The notes below the pieces were generated by a model. The model was given only the letters and a program-made list of their open reading frames with translations. It searched no databases and was not told the origin of the DNA. Shown here piece after piece: positions 58,848-64,000 of a stretch of DNA of 64,000 nt. Source of the stretch: PRO6 sp035565775 (GTDB lineage Bacteria > Pseudomonadota > Alphaproteobacteria > Rhizobiales > Xanthobacteraceae). The stretch spans positions 113,184 to 177,183 of the forward strand of contig DATMRW010000025.1 of assembly GCA_035565775.1 (NCBI GenBank), in the 5' to 3' direction. The translations under genes and the position numbers were made by a program. Every line of letters starts with the position of its first letter. The first letter of the stretch is position 1.

Positions 58848-61166
58848 TTATGTCATCTCGAAGTAGGCAAAGAGCCAGATCTTTACCTGATCCATAATCA
58901 AGGCGAGGAGAACCGCCGCCGCGAATATGCCGATGGCGATCGACGGTGCCAACGGCGCCATCAATATGCCACCAAGCGCCAAGGTGCCGATGATCAGTAT
59001 ATTGACAATGCTCGATATGACTACCAACCGGCTCGGCCGCGAGGACCACAACCGTCGGCGCTCGCGCGCAACATAGAAAACGGCCTGTCCGTTCAATGCA
59101 AGAGTGACGAGCGTCATCGTGCGAATGGTATCGATGTCAAGGTGCAGGATGAGCGTGCCAAACGTGAGGATGCCGGCGCAGAAGACGAGATCGAAAAGCC
59201 CAAGGATGATGCCGACCATGGTGAGTGTATCGATCCGCCACGCATTCGGCGAAGCCGAGGGACGGACATTGTCCGTAGTCGACGACATCGCGAGAAAGTC
59301 GCCGGTAATCATTGAAATGACCATCAGCGCCGGGGTTAGGATGGCGTGCTGGGTCAAGACCAGGCCGTAGCCGAGAAGCAGCACCTGCCGCGATTTGTGG
59401 ATGAGCGATCTCAGCGCGTAGGTCAGGATGCGCTGGAAGGTGATCCGGCCCTCCCTGATGGAGGCCACTATCCCGGAAAGGCCGGGCTTGGTCAGCACGA
59501 TGCCCGCGGCGGACTTGGCGACATCGGTAGCGGTGGACACCGCGATGCCGATTTGGGCTTGACGCAGCGCCGGCGCATCATTCGCGCCGTCCCCGCACAT
59601 GCCGACAGTGTGGCCGGCATTCTGAAAGGCCTTCACAAGGTGAAATTTGTCCTCGGGGAGCACGCCAGCGAAAACGGCATAATCGTCCGGCCTGACGTCG
59701 TCGGTGATTTCGCCCGGCGGGCAGACCGCACCGGTAAGGCCAACAGCGCCAGCGACAAAGGCGGCGGTCGGAGCCGCATCGCCTGTAACCATGATGGTGT
59801 GGATGCCGAGTGCCCGCAACTGATCGATCATCGGCTTTGAATCGCTGCGCGGCGGATCGCTTAACGCCAGAACGCCGACGATACGCATCGCTCCACTGCT
59901 TCCGATGGCAACGCCAAGCACCCGATGGTCGTGTTTTTCGAGTTCGGTTGCGGTCCTCTCCGCTTCCGGAGCGGGTTGCGAAAGCGCATAAACCACGGCA
60001 AATGCGCCTTTGACGACGCTGAGCGTTTTGCCGTTCTGATCAATAGCGTATGCTTCCGACATCTTGGTTGCCGGGTCGAACGGCACGAACTTGACGACCT
60101 TCGGAAGCACGGCATCCGTTTTGCGCCGGGCCGCAGCGGCTCGGACGGCGGTGTCGATAGGGTCTTGGCCACCCTCGGCGCTGGCAAGTGCTGCAAGCGC
60201 AAGGGGGTAAGCCTCGTCGAACCCGGGCATGGGGCGAATTGCGACCAGGGCAAGTTCGTTGCAGGTCAAAGTACCCGTCTTGTCGATGCACAGCACATCG
60301 AGGCTGGCAGCCTCATCGACTGCGGACAGGCGCGTCGGCAAAACACCTTCGTGCGCGAGGGCCTGTGCGCCGATCGCCGAGGCCAGCGTGAATGTTGCGG
60401 GCAGGGCTACCGGGATCGATGCAAGAACCGATATCAGCACCAGGGGCAAGGCCTCTGACAGAGGCATTCCGATCTTGTAGGCGTAGATCATCAGGAGGAC
60501 CGTGACGGCGCCATTGAACCCGGCAAGATTGCGAACGACCCGAAACACGGCCTTTTGCTGGGTGCCGACGACATAGGCGGTGCGGACCAGTTCTGCTGTC
60601 CGCCCGAACTTGGTGCGCTCGCCTGTTGCGATTACTTCCGCCACGGCTTCGCCGCGCCGGACAAGGGCGCCGGCATAGGTTTCCGTATCCGCTCCGGCTT
60701 CGACCGGCAGGGACTCGCCGGTGAGCATGGATTGATCGAGCTGAATCGAACCCAGGCGAAGCCTCACATCGGCCGGGACAACCGTGCCCAGCGACAGCTT
60801 GACGATATCGCGAGGTACCAGTTCGGCGGCAGGCAATGTTGTCCAGGCGCCGTCTCGCAGGGCTGATGCATTCAGCGCAAGCCGCGCCTTGAGCGCAGCG
60901 ATTGTCGACTGCGCCCGGTTTTCATAGAGGAAGCCGAGGGCCGTATTGAAGAGGAGAAGGACCGTGATGATCGCGCCTTCGACATACTCGCCGAGCATCA
61001 GCTGCATCACGATGGCGATTTCGAGCATGACAGAAACCGGTGCCAAAAACTTGCTCAGCACCAGCCTCAGGGGATGAACGGCGACATCGGGGGCCGCATT
61101 CATGCCGACCTCGGCGCGAATGCGGCGAGCTTCTGCGCTGGAAAGTCCCTCTATCGCTTTTTCCAT
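58848..61166 (-). CDS. P3A-type (plasma-membrane H+) P-type ATPase
   Basis: 772 residues; exports protons using ATP. Motifs: TGES (MLTGESLPVEAG), membrane PVALP (SIPVALPATFTLASAIG), phosphorylated DKTGTLT (Asp), KGAFAVV, MVTGDA, and MCGDGANDAPAL hinge. The M4 PVALP in place of metal CPC/SPC marks the proton-pump class. M6 holds TGDFLAMSSTTDNV, with Asp residues in the position of the transport site. No C-terminal regulatory extension as in fungal Pma1. Similar enzymes occur in scattered proteobacteria. Could help pH homeostasis; regulation unseen. Confidence 0.93.
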   Translation of the reverse strand: MEKAIEGLSSAEARRIRAEVGMNAAPDVAVHPLRLVLSKFLAPVSVMLEIAIVMQLMLGEYVEGAIITVLLLFNTALGFLYENRAQSTIAALKARLALNASALRDGAWTTLPAAELVPRDIVKLSLGTVVPADVRLRLGSIQLDQSMLTGESLPVEAGADTETYAGALVRRGEAVAEVIATGERTKFGRTAELVRTAYVVGTQQKAVFRVVRNLAGFNGAVTVLLMIYAYKIGMPLSEALPLVLISVLASIPVALPATFTLASAIGAQALAHEGVLPTRLSAVDEAASLDVLCIDKTGTLTCNELALVAIRPMPGFDEAYPLALAALASAEGGQDPIDTAVRAAAARRKTDAVLPKVVKFVPFDPATKMSEAYAIDQNGKTLSVVKGAFAVVYALSQPAPEAERTATELEKHDHRVLGVAIGSSGAMRIVGVLALSDPPRSDSKPMIDQLRALGIHTIMVTGDAAPTAAFVAGAVGLTGAVCPPGEITDDVRPDDYAVFAGVLPEDKFHLVKAFQNAGHTVGMCGDGANDAPALRQAQIGIAVSTATDVAKSAAGIVLTKPGLSGIVASIREGRITFQRILTYALRSLIHKSRQVLLLGYGLVLTQHAILTPALMVISMITGDFLAMSSTTDNVRPSASPNAWRIDTLTMVGIILGLFDLVFCAGILTFGTLILHLDIDTIRTMTLVTLALNGQAVFYVARERRRLWSSRPSRLVVISSIVNILIIGTLALGGILMAPLAPSIAIGIFAAAVLLALIMDQVKIWLFAYFEMT

Positions 61167-61198
61167 TGACTTTACGGGATATCGCGGGAGCCTTAGGG

Positions 61199-61226
61199 AG
61201 CCGGAACCTGCGCGGGCCGGCTTTTT
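61199..61226 (+). terminator. Possible small intrinsic terminator/attenuator
   Basis: AGCCGG-N12-CCGGCT then five T, in the region between the ATPase start and the cytochrome at 61329. The T-run is on the plus strand where no gene precedes, so it would act as a leader attenuator for the cytochromes or as a barrier to antisense read-through. Confidence 0.35.
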
Positions 61227-61328
61227 ATGGTAATTAGGCTCAGCGGCTTTTTCGGTATTTGATATTGCTCAATGCCGGCCCGACGGATGACGACGAACTT
61301 TTTTCTGGTGCCCGAAGTGGAGGATCGA

Positions 61329-61808
61329 ATGAGGTTCCGCTTATGTGTCGTAGCGCTGCTGATGTTTCTTTTCGTACCTTCCGCCATCGTCCCATCTGAA
61401 GCTGAGGACGGCGCGGGTGAGCGGCGGGTCCCGCGGCTCGCAGACATCATGAGTTCGGTGCAGTTGCGGCATATAAAACTATGGTTCGCGGGTGTGTCTT
61501 CGAACTGGGAACTTGCGGCTTACGAGCTTCGTCGGCTCAAAACGAGCCTGGCTGAAGCCGCGGCGCTGTATCCCGGCATTCCGGTGACGAATATCACAAT
61601 GATGGTCGCGCCGGTTGACGCTGTAGCCGGTGCCATCAATGCGAAAGACAGGCGCGCGTTCGAAAGCAATTTCCGATCGCTGACGGATGGTTGCAACACT
61701 TGCCATCAGTCGATGGAGCGCAGCTACATTGTCATGAGGGTGCCGAGCACCTCACCGTTCTCAGATCAGGACTTTTCACCGCCAGGCAAGCGGCAGGAGA
61801 AACGCTAA
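61329..61808 (+). CDS. Small periplasmic c-type cytochrome (single CxxCH near C-terminus)
   Basis: 159 residues from the ATG at 61329 (GTGGAGG five bases upstream). Signal peptide VVALLMFLFVPSAIVPSEA. The rest is mostly helical (LRHIKLWFAGVSSNWELAAY; VDAVAGAINAKDRRAFESNF), and the only heme site is CNTCH at about residue 130, as in cytochrome c'-like four-helix proteins. Electron or small-ligand role cannot be told. The next cytochrome gene begins 18 bp later, so one transcript. Confidence 0.82.
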   Translation: MRFRLCVVALLMFLFVPSAIVPSEAEDGAGERRVPRLADIMSSVQLRHIKLWFAGVSSNWELAAYELRRLKTSLAEAAALYPGIPVTNITMMVAPVDAVAGAINAKDRRAFESNFRSLTDGCNTCHQSMERSYIVMRVPSTSPFSDQDFSPPGKRQEKR

Positions 61809-61826
61809 GCTAGGCTGAGAGAAAAA

Positions 61827-62198
61827 ATGTCCGCCTCGATGCTTCGCATTCTTGCTTTCGTCGCGCTTGCCTTGTTTGCGAGCCGGGATCCGCGCGCGTT
61901 CGCTGAGGCGTCGTCAGTCGATCAAAGTGCAGCGGGGCTTAGGCTTGCGGAAATGGTCTGCGGCCCCTGCCATGCCGTAACGCTGCGTCGCGATGAGCTT
62001 CCGGTGTTGAACCCTCCCGCAACGAGTTTTGCCGACCTCGCGCAGCGGCCGTCACTGACGGATAAGTCGCTGCGGGAATTTCTCGGCTCGAACCACCGCG
62101 GTCTCGGGCCTGCGGAGGCGATGCCCAACCCTCGACTTATGGATTATCAGATCGATGAGATCGTCGCCTATTTCGCAACGTTGAAGGCAAAACGATAG
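61827..62198 (+). CDS. Class I cytochrome c
   Basis: 123 residues with signal peptide MLRILAFVALALFASRDPRAF. Heme site CGPCH near residue 45 and axial Met likely in EAMPNPRLMDYQIDEIVAYF, the class I C-terminal helix (DEIVAYFATL). A small soluble electron carrier. Follows the four-helix-like cytochrome by 18 bp; the two may exchange electrons. No oxidase genes are near. Confidence 0.88.
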   Translation: MSASMLRILAFVALALFASRDPRAFAEASSVDQSAAGLRLAEMVCGPCHAVTLRRDELPVLNPPATSFADLAQRPSLTDKSLREFLGSNHRGLGPAEAMPNPRLMDYQIDEIVAYFATLKAKR

Positions 62199-62257
62199 CG
62201 CATCGTGCCGGATACCGTCCCGCGCACGCTTATTTTCGGGTGAGTTGCCCGGCGGTG

Positions 62258-62270
62258 ATATTTAAAATAT
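62258..62270. promoter_or_regulatory. AT-rich palindrome before the IclR regulator
   Basis: ATATTT-A-AAATAT, a perfect 6-bp dyad about 115 bp before the IclR start. Possible autoregulatory site or just an AT-rich promoter element. Confidence 0.35.
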
Positions 62271-62382
62271 TGAGGGAGGCGCGGATCGCCGAGGCGGCCG
62301 ATGTTGGCTCCGCGCGATCTTTGCCCTGTCGACGGTATCCGGCAGAGCAACAGGGTGTGGCGCCTTATTGTTTGGGACTGTG

Positions 62383-63207
62383 ATGAAAACGACCCGCGGG
62401 CGTTCCTCCGCCGCAACCGAGGCCAATAGCGAGGCGAGGGACTGGAATAACGTGACGACCCTTGCACGCGGCTTCAGCATTCTGCGCGCGTTCGGTCCGA
62501 ATGACGAGTATCTCGGCAATGCCGATCTCGCGCAGCGCACCAAGCTGCCGAAGTCGACGGTGTCGCGTCTCACCAACACGCTCACGCGCCTCGGTTACCT
62601 CTATTACTCAGAGCCGCGCGAAAAGTACCGGCTCGGCCCCGGCGTGCTCGCTCTCGGCTTCAGCTACCTCAACGTCACCGCCGGTATCCGGCAATTGGCG
62701 CGGCCGTATATGGAGAGGCTGGCGGACGATGAGGATGTTGCCGTCGCGCTCGGCGCGCCCGACCAGTTTCACATGACCTATATCGAGCTGTGCCAGGGAC
62801 ACGGCCCTCTGATCCTGCGCCACAAGGTCGGCACGCGCTTGCCGATGGTGCACACCTCGATGGGGCGCGCCTATATCTCCGCACTGCCCGAGGCGCGCCG
62901 GTTGGCATTGATGGCGCAATTGCGCGAGCACCTCGGCGACGAGTGGCCGGCGATCGAGAAGGTGCTCGCGGTCGCCTATGACGACTACCAGAGCCGCGGC
63001 TTCTGCCTGTCGGTGGCGGAGTTCAGCGCCCAGGTCAGTGCCGTCGGCGTGCCGCTGATTCTCGACGATGAGAATGACGTGCTGGTGTTCAACTGCGGCG
63101 GCGCGGCGCAGCGCGTGACCCGTGAACTTCTGGAAGATGTGCTGGGCCCGCGGCTGCAGGCCCTCGTTGCCACGCTCAAGCAGCAGTTTCGCGGCGGCCG
63201 CCTGTAG
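62383..63207 (+). CDS. IclR-family transcriptional regulator
   Basis: 274 residues from the ATG at 62383 (an in-frame TTG at 62368 is less likely). N-terminal HTH: LARGFSILRAFGPNDEYLGN, then LAQRTKLPKSTVSRLTNTLT. The IclR effector domain spans about residues 90-260 (ELCQGHGPLILRHKVGTRLP; MGRAYISALPEARR; AEFSAQVSAVGVPLI). These often control aromatic or short-chain acid catabolism. The flavin reductase downstream, whose promoter region has two tandem 20-bp repeats, is the likely target (inference). Confidence 0.92.
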   Translation: MKTTRGRSSAATEANSEARDWNNVTTLARGFSILRAFGPNDEYLGNADLAQRTKLPKSTVSRLTNTLTRLGYLYYSEPREKYRLGPGVLALGFSYLNVTAGIRQLARPYMERLADDEDVAVALGAPDQFHMTYIELCQGHGPLILRHKVGTRLPMVHTSMGRAYISALPEARRLALMAQLREHLGDEWPAIEKVLAVAYDDYQSRGFCLSVAEFSAQVSAVGVPLILDDENDVLVFNCGGAAQRVTRELLEDVLGPRLQALVATLKQQFRGGRL

Positions 63208-63696
63208 CCGCCGCGTACCAAGGCCAAACTGCGCCGCCGGCCATCTTGCCAGCCCGCATCTTTGCCCGGCGCGGCAGAGCACGCTGCCGATCCCGGGCCG
63301 TGTGGGTGGATGTTCTTTGCGATTTTCCGCAGCCCGAAGGCCCGCTCTGCCCTGAGAAGCGGCCCGGGCAGTCCCACGTCTCGCTTTTCGAAAGCGTGGC
63401 CCGGGCCGCCAAAATTTGTGCCCGCAGATCGGCAGAAAGCGCTTGTCACGAAAGCCTCCAATTCGTATCCTTTTCAATAATGGAATTAAGTTCAACATAA
63501 TGGAATTGAGTTGAGGCGCGAAAATCAGCGTCCCAACATCGGTCCGCGAGCAATGGGTTGGGGAGATACGCTTGGAGTTGCTTGGTCGGGCACGGGCCGC
63601 TTGCGCCGTGCCGTTGTCTTTGCGGGCGGCCGCTGGACTTCCCCTCATTGAATGCACTGCATCCTTCGCATGCGCGGCACAGCCGGGGTGCGCCTC
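63208..63696. promoter_or_regulatory. Structured 489-bp region: long hairpin and tandem 20-bp repeats
   Basis: No coding frame is convincing. 63359-63409 is a perfect 11-bp inverted repeat (GCGGCCCGGGC ... GCCCGGGCCGC) whose loop contains an inner stem CGCTTT-TCG-AAAGCG. 63477-63496 and 63497-63516 are tandem 20-bp repeats: ATAATGGAATTAAGTTCAAC, then ATAATGGAATTGAGTTGAGG (16 of 20 identical). The hairpin likely ends the IclR message; the repeats look like regulator sites for the gene at 63697. Confidence 0.7.
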
Positions 63697-64000
63697 ATGA
63701 CGCGGCCGTTCGTGCTCGGGGTGGGCGGCACGCTGCGCGCGGGGTCGTCGTCCGAACAGGCGCTGGCGCACAGCCTGAACGCGGCGGCGGCGTGCGGCGC
63801 CGCAACCGAGTTGATCTCGGGGTTTGATCTCGACCTGCCGTTCTATGCCCCGGGCGCCGGCGAGCGCTCGGCGGCGGCCGGCAGGCTGGTGGCGGCGCTG
63901 CGGCGCTGCGACGCCGTGATCATCGCCTCGCCGTCCTATCATGGCTCGGTGTCGGGCGTGCTCAAGAACGCGCTCGATTATCTCGAGGACCTCAGCGGCG
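63697..64000 (+). CDS. NADPH-dependent FMN reductase, 3' end outside the window
   Basis: Open to the window edge. From the ATG at 63697 it reads TRPFVLGVGGTLRAGSSSEQ, then ALAHSLNAAAACGAATELIS, the FMN phosphate-binding loop (GGTLRxGSSSE) of NADPH-dependent FMN reductases, and later VIIASPSYHGSVSGVLKNAL, the flavin-ring loop. In-frame starts at 63670 (ATG) and 63688 (GTG) would add 9 or 3 residues; no start has a clear ribosome site. Family supplies FMNH2 to two-component monooxygenases (SsuE, MsuE-like). The partner would be further downstream. Confidence 0.85.
   Translation, partial: MTRPFVLGVGGTLRAGSSSEQALAHSLNAAAACGAATELISGFDLDLPFYAPGAGERSAAAGRLVAALRRCDAVIIASPSYHGSVSGVLKNALDYLEDLSG

Noticed and set aside
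62608..63942. 444-residue minus-strand frame opposite IclR
   Set aside because: Spans the IclR gene and the structured intergenic region with Arg/Ala-rich shadow sequence.
1..64000. tRNA, rRNA, insertion sequence or prophage
   Set aside because: No cloverleaf-forming CCA-type gene, rRNA stretch, transposase motif or integrase seen on reading both strands; covariance-model search was not possible.

Overview
The window reads as chromosomal DNA of a high-GC alphaproteobacterium. Gene content and protein style fit the Bradyrhizobium/Afipia/Rhodopseudomonas group (Nitrobacteraceae): an hmu heme-uptake locus with HmuP and an IsdG-like HmuQ, paired Cys-rich repeat proteins, a branched-chain type 2-oxoacid dehydrogenase, PobA, and many NMT1-type ABC genes. 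This placement is inference from protein families; there is no rRNA or other marker gene to test it. I saw no tRNA, rRNA, CRISPR array, transposase or phage gene.

Layout. (1) 1-5.6 kb is a heat-shock block: the 3' part of a dnaK, an hsp20, lon (overlapping hsp20 by 8 nt), a decayed small gene, and a second hsp20. (2) 6.1-10.5 kb and 15.4-19.8 kb are two separate membrane-fusion-protein/RND efflux pairs. Between them lie an AraC regulator, a formylglycine-generating enzyme and its likely client, a Tat-type sulfatase that carries a frameshift, and a secreted Cys-rich protein. (3) 19.8-26.4 kb holds a FemAB/GNAT-like transferase, E2-E1beta-E1alpha of a branched-chain type 2-oxoacid dehydrogenase (no E3 here), an outer-membrane barrel protein and a small Arg/Gly/Val-rich secreted protein. 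(4) 26.5-36.4 kb is the most striking part. A LysR gene is divergent from a co-directional run of MBL hydrolase, complete NMT1-type ABC importer, aldehyde dehydrogenase, short-chain dehydrogenase and a self-sufficient cytochrome P450 (heme, FMN reductase and [2Fe-2S] in one chain). It looks like an import-and-oxidise pathway for an unknown small molecule. pobA, on the opposite strand after a strong shared terminator, could take a 4-hydroxybenzoate product onward. (5) 38.7-45.5 kb is a heme-uptake locus: hmuPTUV divergent from hmuR-hmuQ-hutX, with a perfect 17-bp palindrome in the shared promoter region. (6) 45.5-56.6 kb has a SulP transporter, an RPYY-repeat secreted protein, the C-terminal stump of a luciferase-like monooxygenase, a cyclic-nucleotide-binding patatin phospholipase, a zinc-ribbon/cyclase/ATPase/TPR protein of about 1088 residues, a peroxiredoxin-like protein, a second class III cyclase, and an FMN reductase. 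(7) 56.7-64 kb has a nickel/cobalt exporter with an RcnR-type repressor and a clear G-tract operator, a GNAT protein, a P3A-type proton-pumping ATPase, two small cytochromes c, an IclR regulator, and the start of another FMN reductase behind a tandem 20-bp repeat.

The best candidates for something undescribed are the P450 import-and-oxidation cluster (26.5-36.4 kb) and the cNMP-patatin/two-cyclase neighbourhood (48.5-55.8 kb). The second recalls cyclic-nucleotide effector systems but does not match a known one in detail.
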